A DNA stretch of 64,000 nucleotides from Amblyornis subalaris (Eukaryota; Chordata; Aves; Passeriformes; Ptilonorhynchidae): positions 1,220,460-1,284,459 of the forward strand of contig JACAXG010000123.1 of the NCBI GenBank assembly GCA_018881555.1, written 5' to 3'. A program made the position numbers and the translations under genes. Within the stretch, counting starts at the first letter, position 1, and every line of letters begins with the position of its first letter. The notes under the pieces are model-generated. The model did not search any database. It saw only the letters and a program-made list of their open reading frames with translations, and had not been told where the DNA came from. Positions 1 through 13,367 of the stretch are shown here, one piece after another.

Positions 1-3000
1 TTTTCCTTTACATTAAACCCACAATGCTTCTAAACACAACACTTGAATTTTGCTTTGCAGCTGAGATGATTGCAACTTACCAAGACACCGAGAAATCTTA
101 ACTGCCTGGTCTGCGACCTTGTCCTGAACAACAACTAGTGCTGCTACTTCATTCGGAAAATGGACAATGTTTCTTTAGTTCTAGCACGTCATTTAACCAC
201 AGGAGTGACAGGACATTTAGCACTTTTAATGATTAAGCCTTTTACTGATATGTCTAATTATGAATGCAGAGAAGCCTGTATTTTAGCCTACAGCTTTTAA
301 AAACCTCAGCCACGACATGCTAAGGCTAGTTTCACCAGTACTAGTCTTTTTGTTCTCTTTACACTATTTAATAATTTTTGATCTCCAAATAATGTGTGCC
401 TGTTCAGAAACAGATTTGCTTTCAAACAGCCATGTGGCCCCTGGTTATGTATCCTTCACCTGTGTCCCTACTTTGTAAAATGACATCACCACTTGCTATG
501 GAGATGTTTACAGAATACATTTAGAGGATTGAATGCAGTGGTTAAATAAGAACTAGAAACAAAAATACTAATGACAAGAGTTTCACAAGCAGTTTAAAGT
601 CAACCTAAATTTACCTGCTACTGAAAGGGGAACTCTTGCCTGCCTTGTGTGGACCTGACCCTGCCACATGTTTCTGCTGCTTCCCTGACTAAGCCAGACA
701 GATCAGGGACTGCTCTCAGTTAAGTACTAGCCCTAAGAAAAAAAAAAAAAAAAGATTAGTGCTAGCATCAGGGGAAGAATAGGAATGCACAGCTTTGGAT
801 GTGGCAGGGGAGAAACGTGTCAGTGCATGGCATAGGGGAAGGAAGAAACACTTTGCCTAGTTGCAGGGCAGATTTAAATCATTGTAAACTGACTGAATCT
901 AGAAAATCAATGAGGCTTATAAAAAAACACTCATCGATCTTTTAAACTGGTCAAAATGGTACCAGTAATCTTCTGCCAATGATTGTCTTATTGTCCACAC
1001 TTCCAAAGACCTATGATGGGTGACACACACAGTAAATGATTTCTGTGAGCTGCAATGACATGTAGTGCACTTCTCTTGCTCGTTTTTTGATGCCTCTCCC
1101 TCAGCTTTTTAATGAAAATAGATGCAAATCTTAGTTTTCAGAGATGATTTAGTATCGTATCATTCTTTATGGGACCACCAATTCCAGATCTTCAAACATT
1201 TTCAACTCTGATATTACAAACTGACCATTACAACATGTATACACAAAAACTGCACTGAAAATTTTGCATGCAGAGTAATGCCAAAATTAGCTTTCTTTAG
1301 GTGACAAAGGAGCAACAGTATTATATAAGCTCTAAAAATAAAGGAATAAAATTAATCTTGAGAGCTAACATTTAGTATATATAACTTGCATAAAAGCAAT
1401 GCACAAAATATTGTGAGGGTTTTTTCCCAATGGTGATAGGTATGTTCACACATTTTGCACACAAATACTTCGGAAGTCAAATGATCATTGCAAGTCTCTT
1501 TAAGGACATGTATTTTTTCCTAAATTTTTTTACTGTCCTTTTTTTTCAATTTGTCACACCTTAAAAATGTATTTTTTCTTTTATAGTGTGAAATTGGTAA
1601 CTTTGATTCCCCAGACAACATTGCACACTTCGGTTTGAATGAAAAGACACCACCCCATCTCAGGAAACAGAGTTACATCCTCAGTAGAGGCTAGAAGAAA
1701 ATATCTGAGGAACATCACTATATGCACAACCTGTTCTTATACTCTTCCCTAGGTATCTGCTAAAGGACACTGTCATACCTAGGTGAATCTTACCAGATGG
1801 ATGCTGGACGGCTATTTTGTATTTCCTGAAAAAGGGCTGTGGAGTACATTTTTTATTATAACGTAGGATAATAATAAGAACATGGTACTTTTAGCCAAAG
1901 GGCTGAATTCACCCTCAGCTCAATTTATTTTTATAGACTTATACCAAGGAGTGACCAAAACTCAGCAAAATCATCAAATTTAATAATTTTGATGCAAAGC
2001 TCATGAAAAAGCCTTTGAAATGTCCAGACTACATGCTGGTCTAAGAAAACAAAAAACCCTACAGAATGTTTTGGTTTGGGTTTTTTAAGCTTACTTTATA
2101 TGGTCTTGCCTAAAAATGATATTTGTTAATAAGTAAACAGAAAAATAATACAAAAAAAAGGATGTGTGGAACACAAACATTATTGAAAGCTGCTCATCTA
2201 TTTCCCTTTTGATTTAAACGAAGTGGTACAGCAGCACTAAATCCAGTATGCTCACCACATGTCCTGTTCTCTTGCTAGCTAAGTTTAACATAAACAGAAA
2301 TTTTAGCTTTTGTGAAAATAATTAGGGAAGAAAATGTCTACCTTTGCATTAATCAGAAACACAAGTTTGATATTCAGCTAGCATATGAAACAGTAGTCTA
2401 AGAACTGATTTTTAATCCCATTGATATCCTATCCTGGAGGTGACTCATATTCTGCAGAGTAAGACAGGCCGAGCAAGAAGCAAACACCATGACATACTCC
2501 CCCACAAACACTGACTGCAAGTACAGATCTTCAACTAAAGGAAGAGATTACATTTAAAAAAGAACAGTGCAAACAGTTTTATACAACAGTTCTATATGAG
2601 AAAGATGTCAGGCATCTGCAGAACAATCAATAACACAAACAAATTCAAAACCTTCCCAAGTTTCTTTTTTAGGGTGGACTCAGTGTAAGTAGTATGATTT
2701 ACTCAAATTATTTTTCAAATTTTTTACTCAGAAAAACTAGACATTCACTAAAAGCCTGTTCTAGTTTGATACATCACTGGAAGCTGCACCAGGCTCACTA
2801 ATTGCTGTCTCATCATTAACATCAAGTGGGAGTAACCAAATCCAAAGGAATTTCTTCCAGAGTGACAGGATTTAAACTGAAAACGAAATTTAGTCCTACG
2901 TAGAAACAGGAAATCCTTCACATGGCCTTTTTGAGAGCCTTTGCTACAGATGTAAAAAAATACATACTTCTGAGGAATAAGAACACCATTTATAGGGGAA

Positions 3001-4047
3001 AATAAAAAAAGGCGATCAAAAAAAACCAACAAAAAAAACCCAAACCATTTTTTTTCACCTAATACAAATTCAGTCTTGGGTTTTATTTTTAAGCACAGGC
3101 AATAAATAATTTAAGTAAGACACTGTAAGAGAACAACTATTGTAAATTATTTCTGTGCTCTTAGAGTCATTGTTCTGAACTCTGATGAGCTGCTATCCAG
3201 GCCAAACAAAACTGGTCAAGCTCCAGTCCATCAAGGACCTAGGACTGCCAAAGGTCAGACAGACAAGGAAGAAGGCTCGAGTACGGGATTTTTAACCTGG
3301 AAATGAACTCGTGAAATCTCCAGGACATGGAGTGCACCAACAACTCTCTCCTCCCTACACCTGTAAGACTTCTAGCACACTGAGACTTCCATGATGCCTG
3401 AAATCCCTGGAATAGAAATTGCTAACCAGCACCACCACACGCAAACATCTGGACTCTTTCCCAAAGTATCTTAGACAAGGCACCTCTCTCTCGGCAGTGT
3501 TCAGTCACCCCTGAAGTTCAACTATCCTGGGAACTTTTAACTTACAGGGGGAGTGGCTGTTCCAGTCTCACGAGTTTGGAATGGTGACTAGATACCCTTC
3601 CAAAATTTTTGAAGAAAACAAGCAAGAAAGCCCAAACACAAAATAATTTTTTTTTTTTGTCATGCCACCTAGTCATGCCTAGTCTTTCCATTAGTCTTGT
3701 TGATGGTATCTTAGAGGTAAAGGGAAGGGAAGAGTATGGAGGAGCTCATCCCTTCTATTCTAAATGCAAACACAAGTTTAATACAGAAAAAAAAGGGTAC
3801 AGGGAGGTTTTGAGCAAACGGAAAATGAACTAAGACAGAGTCAATGCCACAAATGGTCATTGGTTTCTTACTGTGTGGTGGGAAACCCACACATGAATAG
3901 AGGATTCCAGAGCCGTAGAAAACACTGTCTGAAAACGTGTGAAATTNTTTAATATAGCCCTACATTCTGTCACCAATATCACACACACATAAAACCATAA
4001 ACAGAACTTCCTAGTCAGTAAAGCTGCAATGAATGTGATAGTCCTAC
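1..4047 (-). other. STOX2: STOX2 intron downstream of the large exon (partial)
   Basis: AT-rich non-coding DNA that begins, on the minus strand, with the GTAGGA donor at 4047-4042. I looked for the final STOX2 coding exon (expected to open with a TRESLASNTSS-like peptide) and did not see it, so the intron probably runs off the low-coordinate edge. The stretch holds a poly-A run near 738-753 and a somewhat less AT-rich segment at about 3180-3560 without a recognisable product. One ambiguous base lies near 3947. No other element is supported. Confidence 0.8.
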
Positions 4048-6313
4048 CGTGGAGAGTTGAACCCGCTGTCCACAGTAATGCTGCTGCTGTCCATGCTGTC
4101 CAGGCGAGCTGAGTGGGTGGCTCTCTGGTTGTTGCTATTTTCTGTTTCCTTCGGGGTGAGAAGAGTAAGATTCTTCTCAAACTTTCGCTGCAGATCCCTT
4201 TCCTTTTCTCTCTCTAGGAGCCACTGCATCGTACCAACATCATCCCTGTTCTTTTCTTCCTCTGCGTTTTTGTTGGTTCCTTCCTCTGAGTCATCATCAT
4301 CAGATACATTGTAGTAGTCAAAGGAGGCCTCCTGGTTCCCGGTTGTCTCTTGCTGTCTCTGAGAAACGGGCATGACTTGTGTGACTGAGGTTACTATCGC
4401 TTGTTCAAGCTTCTCACATCTGACTGGCAATGTGTCAGAGGGGGTCTTTTGATGGGGCTTTAGCAGAGGTGTGTTAGACTTATGATAACTATTCACAGAA
4501 AGAGTGTTGTGCAGAGGCTTAAAGAGCGTATCCTTGCTAAATATTTCTTTCCTTTTATCAAGGCTGCTTGATTCAGCGCTATGGTGTTGAACCAGCCGCC
4601 CATTTGCGATCACCTCTGGAATTTGGCCAGAAATCACTGAACTGCTGCTTGGGCCCTTTGGAGACTCCTCCTTGTGCACCCCAGGCTCCCTAGCAATATG
4701 TTGAGCCTGTCTTTCTGTGGGAGTCATTTTTTTTAGCCCATCTGTCCCTGTGAGCGTATCATGATCCTCTTTATTCTTTCCCAGTGGTGATGGAGCAGTA
4801 AGCACAGTCTCACTGGATGTGTTGCACTGAAAATAGTCATCAACTGCAGATTTTGTGGTGCAGGAGTTGAGCTCGTTATACGATGGCAAATTCTCTGTAG
4901 GCTTGCCTTGTTCCAATAGGCTACAAGAACTGGGGGTTTCTACACTGCCACTGGCTATTTCAGGGATGCAAGTCTCTTTGTAGCTTGCAGATGAAATCAG
5001 AGCCCTTTGATGACTGAGTGACTGAGACGGCCTTAAGGTACTATCATCGATGTAGGTTTGGCTAGTTGTTTGGTCATCTGGGCTACAGCCTTCACCTGTA
5101 TCTTCAGGTGTGCCTAAAGTAGCTGAGCCCAGAGGTCCCTTGGAGTTATCCATGGATCTAGACCTTTCTTTAGCCTTACTGGACCGCTCATTCCTTGATC
5201 TTCTATCCTGTGTATGGCTGTGGCTCCGATGGACCTTGGAGTGGGAGCTTCCCCTGGAAGGTTCAGGGAAAGGCATTTCAGTTCTTCTTTTGGCCAGTTC
5301 ACCAGACACATCCCACTCTGGTGTCATGGGAAAGTGAGATTCAATCATGTTAGGATTGCTGTGCATTATATAATTATCTCCCTTGTGTTCTATTATAAAA
5401 CAGCCTTCCCGTGGGGATCGAGTCAAGGGATCATAGAACTCATACTCCCTCTCAGCAGGTATATCCAAATGAGAGCCATCTGATGGGTCTCCTTTGGACA
5501 CCCGGGTCTTGCTGTGCGACCTTGATTTCCCATGAGACTTTCTGTGATTCCTGCTCTTTTTACTTCGTCCACTGTGGTGAGCTGAAGATCCTGCTTTGCT
5601 TCGCTGAGCCTTTTCCTCTTCAAGTTTCTTCATTAGTGCAGTGTGTCTCATGACATTTTCCACAGTCAAGTCTGGGTTAATGCGCCTAATAATCTCCATT
5701 TCTACCTCTCTAGGTATAGTGGTAGGGGTGTCCTCGTCCCTTAGCGGCCACTCCTCTGGAGGAAACTGGGCAGAGAAATTTGCCAACTGTTTTGTCTTAT
5801 CCTTCTTAAAACTTAATCGGAATAATTTGAGTCCGAATTTCTTAGACTGCTTTTCTACATCCTTAGGCTTTGTGAGCGTCTCTGCTTTATATGAAAAATT
5901 GACAGTACTTTTACTTTTCTCAGTAGGTGGGACCTGACATAATGAAGGAGGACAGTACGAGTCTTTACAGTCTTTTGCTGATTTCCTCTGTAGGGTAGAT
6001 GCATGCATGCTGTGCATGTCTTCTCTGCAACAATGGCAGGAGTCGCAGTGGTTTTTGGGTAGTGTTCGGTCCCTGACACATCCCGAGGTGGAGGGAGTAA
6101 TAGTTCCTTGTTGCGGAGAGGTACATTGAGACCTGTCAGGTATCCTCTCATCCAAATGGTACCATTTACTGTTAGTTCTTATGAGAGATGGTGTTATAAA
6201 GTAAGTCTGCGGGGTTACAATGAAATAACCATCTGGAGTTGGGTATATTTTTCTCTCCCGTACAAGCATATTCAAGGTATGTCGAAGGATTTCTGGACTG
6301 GGTGTTGGAACTC
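4048..6313 (-). CDS. STOX2: STOX2 large internal coding exon (third coding exon)
   Basis: This exon encodes about 755 residues of storkhead-box protein 2, a winged-helix nuclear protein related to STOX1 (family knowledge: a putative transcriptional regulator, studied in placenta and brain). Read on the minus strand it starts after a TTTTTAG acceptor (AG at 6315-6314) with GA completing a split glycine codon, then VPTPSPEILRH. It ends at 4048 before a GTAGGA donor, leaving CG of an arginine codon (phase 2). The first ~45 residues finish the winged-helix domain (YPTPDGYFIVTP, SKWYHLDERIPD). Next come a cysteine cluster (CDSCHCC, near 6030), a basic LFRLSFKKDK segment (~5800), two Ser/Arg/His-rich basic tracts (~5500-5600 and ~5130-5260), an acidic SDDDDSEE run (~4280-4300) and a predicted helix WLLEREKERDLQRKFEK (~4170-4230). 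The end, SITVDSGFNSPR, is strongly conserved in STOX2. The open frame runs upstream to 6413, but those ~33 residues are intronic. No frameshift is seen. The identification rests on recognising the protein; STOX1 is less likely. Confidence 0.96.
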
Positions 6314-7566
6314 CTAAAAATGACAGCAAACACGTATCAGGAAGTGCATAAAACCATGTAGGACTCTCTGGTTTCCCCCTCCCCAGCAAAAAGCTGTTTT
6401 TTCCAATGTGCAAGCTGGAATATGCTGAACAAACAACTCCAGTAAAGCATTTTGTTAGGCATTCTCTTCTCTGTTTATTCCTCCACTCATCTCCTACACT
6501 TCAGACGTATCAATTTTTAATTAAATAGAAAGGAGGCCATTAATAAAGTGCTAAAAAAACCGCTGAGACAACTTCTAGTCACTTCCATTGTGCAGGTGAC
6601 CTTACAGCTACAAGACGGAATCACTGAAAATCAGAGTGTCAGGGGGAACATTTCACTTTCATTCTTCTTCCAACTAAGTATTTATATCCAAATTCACCAG
6701 AACTATTCTTATAATGCCTTGTCACATATACAGCAGTAGTTATTTGTTACTTTGGATGTCTAAGCTGCTTTGTCCACAGAATACTACACAGAAGAAAAAA
6801 CTTCCTTAAACTGCCCCTTTATCACAAACCTGATTGAACTGATTTGCTCTCCCATGAAAATATGTTTCAACTATATCAGCTGCTCCAAAACAGAGATNTC
6901 CTGAATGATACAGTTCATCTTACCCAAACAGACTTTTCCATTATGCTGAAAGTTACAGATTTAGCTCCTAAAAATTTGCTTCTCAGCAAATTGCCTTTCA
7001 TGTGAGATGTGAGGGACACTATCTAAGTGCATGTATTGCATACTGAGAGAAGGACGAGTATGACTACCCTGTAAATGGTAGACTTGGCATTGTGAGCCTG
7101 GTCCTTCCCACTACCAGTGCACCTGCTAGGTTCAGTGGTGCTGGACCAAGTCTTTATTAGGCAAAATTAGACAATACTTTATTAGACAAAACACTAAGTT
7201 GCTTGATGTGTACGGGAGTAAGTTCCATCTAGAGCTAAGGAAACAAGAACTTTGGTTCACAAACTAGTTTAAAAAAGATCTATTTATGCTGAATAAAAAA
7301 ATAAAAATACTTCAAGTTATCAGTGGAAAAAGCTATCTTCAATCAATACATTTGTTTAACTGAAATGCATTTTAATGCTGAGTACTGGTCTGGTTTACAT
7401 TTTTAGAACTAGAATTTTTTTCAAAGGTTTGGATGGTCTATTTTAAACTAAACAAAGTTAGTACTATTTACTCTGGGTCTTAGTTTTCTCTTAAACAAAA
7501 GTAATTCAGAAAAAAAAAAAGAATCAGAGAGCAACTTATGTTGTAAGGGAACTCATGAATTCTTCC

Positions 7567-7655
7567 AGTCAGCACCCCTACTCAAATCCTGGCCAACTTA
7601 GAACAGGTTGGTCAGGACCTTGTCAAGTCAAATTCTGTCTTCAAGAATAGAATTT
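7567..7655 (-). repeat. CR1-like LINE fragment, degraded
   Basis: The plus strand reads AACTTAGAACAGGTTGGTC followed by AGGACCTTGTCAAGTCAAAT and CTTCAAGAATAGAA. This resembles the antisense of an internal 3' segment of avian CR1 (consensus style: AGATCAGGTTGCTCAGGGCC ... CCTTGAA... CCAGGGATGG). The element would therefore lie in minus orientation. Similarity is by eye and divergence is high, so the bounds are rough. Confidence 0.5.
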
Positions 7656-8109
7656 CAATGCATGTGAAAACATTTCAGCAAAGCATATGCTTTTTTACAA
7701 AAAACACTTCATGGAGAAATCTCAGCCAGGTGTACCTGCCACAAACACAGTATCTCCAGCAGCACATAGTATCTGGTCACCAACTCTTCTCCAACAAGTC
7801 AAAGGTTGGAGCCCGCAAGCTCACTGATCTCCTTGTAACAGCAACACCCATTAAAAGATCAGCAACAAGAGAAAAAAAAGTTTTACTAATTCCTTAACTC
7901 ATCCTCTTTCTTGCAACTGGGTTGCAGGCAACATAGTAAATATTCTTATGTCTGACTTTGAGTGTTGTTTGAACTCAGTGACACGGCCATACTACTTATA
8001 TCCATGACTAAAACCTTAAAATGGAATAGCAAAGGGTTAGGAATAACATGGACATGAGTGAAAGCAGTTGCAACACAGAAGGCACCAGGGAGAAGTACAT
8101 AGGGACATA

Positions 8110-8160
8110 TGCTGGTTTTGGCTGGGGTAGAGTTAATACATTTCATGCACAGTCCATAGA
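8110..8160 (+). repeat. LTR-head-like fragment (avian ERVL-type), degraded
   Basis: The TGCTGGTTTTGGCTGGGG and TAGAGTTAAT segments resemble the 5' start of a common avian endogenous-retrovirus LTR family (TGG-TTTTGGCTGGGATAGAGTTAA style). A second, more diverged copy of the same 23-bp core lies at 15585-15607. Only the head is recognisable; no terminal CA end or polyadenylation signal could be assigned. Confidence 0.4.
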
Positions 8161-11100
8161 GCTGAAATATTGGGGCCGATTTGGACACAGGAAATAAGAG
8201 AGGTGAAGATATGATATAATTTGACCGCATAAATGAGAATGAAAATTGGAAAAAAATACAGAGAATCAGGAGCTTGAATTTTCTCCCATTTTCATGCAGG
8301 TGTCCACAATTTCTGCAACAATACAAGAGAGAGTAACAAAAACCCCCAGAATCTCTGGATGAGCTAACATGCCAGAAACAGCAACAGGTGGGAAAAGCTG
8401 AAATCCAGAGAGCAGAGGAAAAAAAGGACTACTCCTCTCTAGCCCGGAATTCTGAATCTCTCTGGACTGAAGTAAACAATATGGTGAGCTTCCTCTGGTT
8501 TGTGAGGCAGTGGCAACTGGAGAGCAGGCTGTCCTCTGCATGAGCTTTCGCTAGCACGCAGGAATATGAAGAGTGATTTTGATCCCTGTAACAACCAGTG
8601 GTCATCTAACTCTTCATTCCTGCAGTGAAGCTGCTACATCTGCTGGGCAATGCCACCCCTTTGATATTACGTCTTGCATCACGACAAGACGTGGATGATT
8701 GAGAAACTCAAGCTCATTTATTTCTCCATCCTGTGCTGAAAATGCACTGCAGGGTCCAACCCTGGTCCAACTCAGGTGCACTTGCTCTGCAGCAGACAAC
8801 CTCTCCTTTCTCTGCACAAACAACCTGCCCAACCCATTGCATTTTTCAGAAGCTTACAAGTAAATACTTTAACACGTACTTACCTTTGTGAGAACTTGGT
8901 TCTGCATCCTTATTTTACTTAAAAGACTTTTCTTAACATACTATTTCAAAAACATCAGAACAAAAATAAAAAGGATGAAAACATTTCTCCTGGGAGCTTA
9001 CAGAAAAGTTAGGGAAAGAGATTGAAATGGATGTACCAATGTTTTACACCAATTTAGGCAAAAATGCACTGCAAATATATGGTAAAAATAATAATACGTA
9101 TTTTTCGCCCAGTAAACCATAAGGGCTATAATGTGTTGGGTGACTCTCTAAACACTGGATGCACAGTAGTTACATTAATTGACTAACTCCTGTGAATGGA
9201 GAATGTGCGGATAAACACCAAGAAAAAATAATTGAGCATGCCTGGCAGTCAATGATGCTGTAAAGTTAATCGTGTCAGCCTTCTCTCTGTAGTTGAGGAC
9301 TATCACTTCTATCACTCCCAGCTGTGGTTCACTAAGCCAGCAGTGATGACGGCAGATGCAGATCTTGGAAGCTCAGCATTGTCAGCTAAGGGTAGCTATG
9401 GGTTTTATTCCAAGCTCTTTTAGGTACTCTTTTAAGTACAAAAGCAGAAACAGAGCCAAACTCAACTTATGCTTTCCTGCATAGCACACAGGAGCAATGG
9501 CATCAAAAAAGGAACAATGGAATCCAGAGTAAATACAGATTCCTTGGCTTTCTCAAGACTTTCCTCTTTACGGCAATCTGCCCACATAATGTCTATACAC
9601 AACCTACCCCCCTGCATTCAGAAGTCTTATGGTCTCCCTTCCTCCATTAAATAGGAACAAGGGAAAAAACGCCAGTAGCTTAGAGACTAGCACATAAAAT
9701 ATTGCATGACAGCAGTGGTGTTATTTAAGATTATGTAGTGGTTTAATAATTCAAAAGCAGAAACTGTCTGGACACTGAATCATCAGACATGTACATTTCC
9801 TGTATCTCAAGAGAGTCTACTATGCCATCCACTGAGCTTCCAGACAGAAGATTATGTCTTGTTTGCTGCTCACAAAGAACACTGACCTAGAGTGAACTCA
9901 GTTAATGTAAGACACTTCTTTTAAGTGCTACACATATATTTCATATATTTAAAGAGTGAACGGTTATAAAGGCGATTTTCAGAGAAATTTGCCAGCTTTC
10001 AGAAAACTGTTCGCTTCAAAAGCAACCTCATCCAACACACAAGTATTTTCTACATTGAAATTTTGAACATCTTAAAATTATTTAAATATGTATGTGGACA
10101 AAATTGGAGAGGGAAAAAAAAAGAAAAATATTCTTACTAAAGGCAGCATAGACTAAGGCTTGATGTTTTCTTCATCCAGGTTCATACAGATAAGAGGGTC
10201 TGGTTGCCAAACACAGAACAGAGGTTACATTCTTAGCTCCTTATATTGGATTTCAAAGATTTCCATTTAATGTATGGGATTTAAACCATGGTCAATAAAT
10301 TACAATGTAGGGTTGTGCAAACATCTCATTGTTTAATTCGAAGTTAGAATAATGGAAGCATGTGCAGAAGCAGCCCTCTTGCTTTTTTAAAAACCTGACA
10401 AATAACAAAAACCACAAATAAGATGTGCATTATCATTACAAACTTTTTGAATAAAATAAATTCATGAAAAATACATCTGAAGTAGTATTTAAATGGTGTT
10501 AAATCTGCTAAAATGATTTTCTCCTGAGCTGATGCTAAGGCTTAACAAGGGATAAAAGAAATACTCTGATTGGCTCATGAAATACTAGTTAAAGATGTGG
10601 AGTGGTTGCTATGTGATGTTATAAATAATTAGCATACCTTATTTCAGATAGAGCCATGGCCCAGATTTATGCCTGCACAATGTCTCAGCAAACTAGAGGG
10701 CTAGACTGCAACTGTAAGACCCTGCACTGAGGAAAAAGGTTTCTTATTCTTAGGCACTTTTGAGAATAGCATCTGGGGTCTTAGATAAATTTATCCACAC
10801 CATGAAATGCAGTGAAGCATCTGTTCATTAAAACACAAACAACACAGGCAGACAAGTGCTGCTACAGGAAGAGATACAGAGAGGTTATGTGACAATAACG
10901 GATACATCTACAGTGGTAATGCTCTTCTCTCCCTCAGAGCATCAGCACCTAGTTAGGAAAAATAAACTATCAGAATATGAGAAGACATCAGGTACTTTAC
11001 AATAGACACAAAGAATACAAGGGCTTAAAGAAATACAAGGGCTGAAAAAGCTACAGCTTATTTATTAGAGAGGTTTGGTCAGAAAAGAGAAAAGTATCAC

Positions 11101-12105
11101 TCAGCACAAGAAGTTCTGTTTACTAGAAATGAGAAAATTTTTGGATAATCCTCACACAGCGAGAGAACACGCATGATTGCTATGTTAAACATGTCATGGA
11201 TGGGAGAGAAAGGCATTTCTCTAGAGAAGAGAAAAAATTGGTCAACAAAGGGTGGATTTTTTTTTTCTTCAAATAACTTTACATTTTGGGAAGTGAAGCT
11301 CTCCTGTTTTTTCCTTAATCTCAGACTTGAGAAATTCACATGTTAATGGGTAGTGGGAAAAAAAAAAGGCAGCAGGAGACTATGTGCTAACTTGCCTCAG
11401 GCTTCTTTTGAGCAATGTCTACAAAATAATCCAGCCAGCTGAATTATTTTTCATGTTTGGTTCTGTCTAACAAGAATAGCACAACACACCAAGTGAACTG
11501 ATAATCATGCTCCCAGGAAACTTAAGGGATATCAACAATAAATTATCATTCTCACCATGCAATAATGTTTATATAAAAATATTGATAGAATAATTGAAAA
11601 AATACTTGCAATCTATGGAATTATTCTAGTACATAGCATACATACATAGAAAAGATAACTTGGAAAAAAACCTGTCAAAATGAATTAAAAGAATTACAAC
11701 TGTGAACTTTGCCTTTTTTACATTCTAACCCTTACAATTTTTACCACTGTTTTCAAAATCAGCCAAGCATTCTGAAAAAAACTCTGATAAATAAAACTAC
11801 AAATAGGGAGAAAAAGACAGTATTTACAAAATATGCTTGCAGTATTTTTTTCCTAGTGCAATTATTAAATGTCAGACAGAATTGTTTACTCCAAACACAG
11901 CTCTCAATTGAGAATTATATTTTAAAATCTCAGAACTTAGTACTAGTTATAGCAAAAGACATGTAAATTTCAAGGCCCTAAGTAACTCTTGCTCTGAAAT
12001 GTAAGCAAAAAAATTCCAGATATCAAAACATGGCTATGGTTAGGTTGTCTAGATGAGACAGATGCATCAATAGTTTTCCTACCGAAGTACTTTTAATTAG
12101 CTGCT

Positions 12106-12132
12106 TTTTACAGCTATAAAATAGCTGTAAAA
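12106..12132. repeat. Perfect inverted repeat, 12-bp arms, 3-nt loop
   Basis: TTTTACAGCTAT at 12106-12117 is followed by AAA and then its exact reverse complement ATAGCTGTAAAA at 12121-12132. The stem would form in DNA cruciforms or in RNA from either strand. It lies in the STOX2 intron about 1.2 kb from the 13368 exon. No function is assigned. Confidence 0.85.
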
Positions 12133-13367
12133 TGGAGAAGTTTCTCAATTACTTTAGAGAATTGTAAACTCAGGTGCAGAATAGGGTAACATATTGCCCA
12201 GGATCATACAAAGCACAAATGAAAAACCTATGCTCCCTTGAGCAGTAAACCTCTGCTCAACACTTCTGCACCACAATTTAAAATATCTCTACAAAATGCA
12301 TTTTGCATTATTCACCCACTCCAGATACAGCCAGCCAGTACAGAAGCAGCACATTCAAGGGCACATTCTTGTTATAGGATCCCTTTTTTTGATGTTACAG
12401 TATCTTTAATCCAAGACATTTTCCATTTACCATTTAATAAATATTATCAAATGCTGACAAGAACATCTTCTGAACAGTGCACCAGCATTTGTGAACACAG
12501 GAAGTGTATCTATGGCTCTCCAAACCTTTCAGTTTAGTCATCGAGAGAATTGTTTTTCTTTTGGTCATTTTTCAAGCACGGGCAGTACTGAAGCAAAAGC
12601 CAGAATTGTGTCCAAGAAGGATCTGAGAACTCCTGGAAAGCAGGTTGACATAGTCCTTTCAGTTTAAATATAACCTCTCCCTGAAGCAGGGACATCATTG
12701 TCACTGGACTCTACTACTTGCACTGGGACACACATTGAGAGCCTGTCCTAGGTGAAGGAAGACATGCAGTATGTGGGAAACCCAGTCTTTAAGAGAGAAT
12801 TCTCTACAGAGACCTCCATGAGGTTACCTCTTTGGAGGTTGGACAATGACACTTGAAGTGGTTGAATGATGTCAACAGAACTCTTATGAGTTATCTACAA
12901 CCGGCTTGAAAACCACAAGGTGAAATGAGTTTGCTCTGGCTATGACGCATCATGCTTTGTTCTCCATAGCTACTAAAGAAGCCCTTTACTCCTTTGGCTA
13001 TGATGATAAAGGAGGTTATTTTGTGAGAAAAATCACAAACAAGCTTATTCTGATACTATCTGAAAAAAGAAACAAGTCAACAGTTTGCTATTTAGTACCC
13101 GAAGTAATTTTTATTATTTACATAAAGCCAGGAATTAGCCCTGCAAAACGCATCTCACAGGAATGGTCTTATCAAAGAGAACACAATTCTCCTTATGTTT
13201 AAGAATAAAGAAAAGGTTCTAAGATTAGAACTCTGATGCTTCCTTTTACTTTTGGTTAGAATGCCAGGATTAGTCAATATTCCCATCCAGAAGGTACTGG
13301 GGATTCTTTAACTGTCTTTTTATAGACATGTGCTCATCTGACCGATGATTTATTAATGACTGGTTAC

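Larger units (their letters stand above)
6314..13367 (-). other. STOX2: STOX2 intron between the two identified exons
   Basis: A 7,054-bp intron bounded by the GTAACC donor (13367 side) and the TTTTTAG acceptor (6314 side) on the minus strand. It is AT-rich. It holds a CR1-like fragment near 7570-7655, an LTR-head-like fragment near 8110-8160, a 12-bp-arm hairpin at 12106-12132, and otherwise only short chance ORFs. A segment near 10440-10650, rich in TAAT-type and AAATAAATT-type motifs, could be a conserved non-coding element, but sequence alone cannot show that. Confidence 0.9.

Noticed and set aside
1..4040. Search for the last STOX2 coding exon
   Set aside because: No minus-strand segment encoding a TRESLASNTSS-like peptide or the expected C-terminus was found, so it is not annotated.
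4057..5937. Several ORFs on the plus strand and other frames across the STOX2 large exon
   Set aside because: They are antisense or out-of-frame shadows of a long coding exon with no recognisable product.
6314..6413. Upstream ~33 codons continuous with the STOX2 large-exon frame, including an ATG
   Set aside because: A TTTTTAG acceptor and homology to STOX2 begin exactly at 6313; the upstream residues do not match the family and the split glycine codon fits the 13368 exon.
13270..13367. Open extension past the end of the small STOX2 exon
   Set aside because: It follows a canonical CAG|GTAACC donor and has no STOX2 similarity; it is intron read-through.
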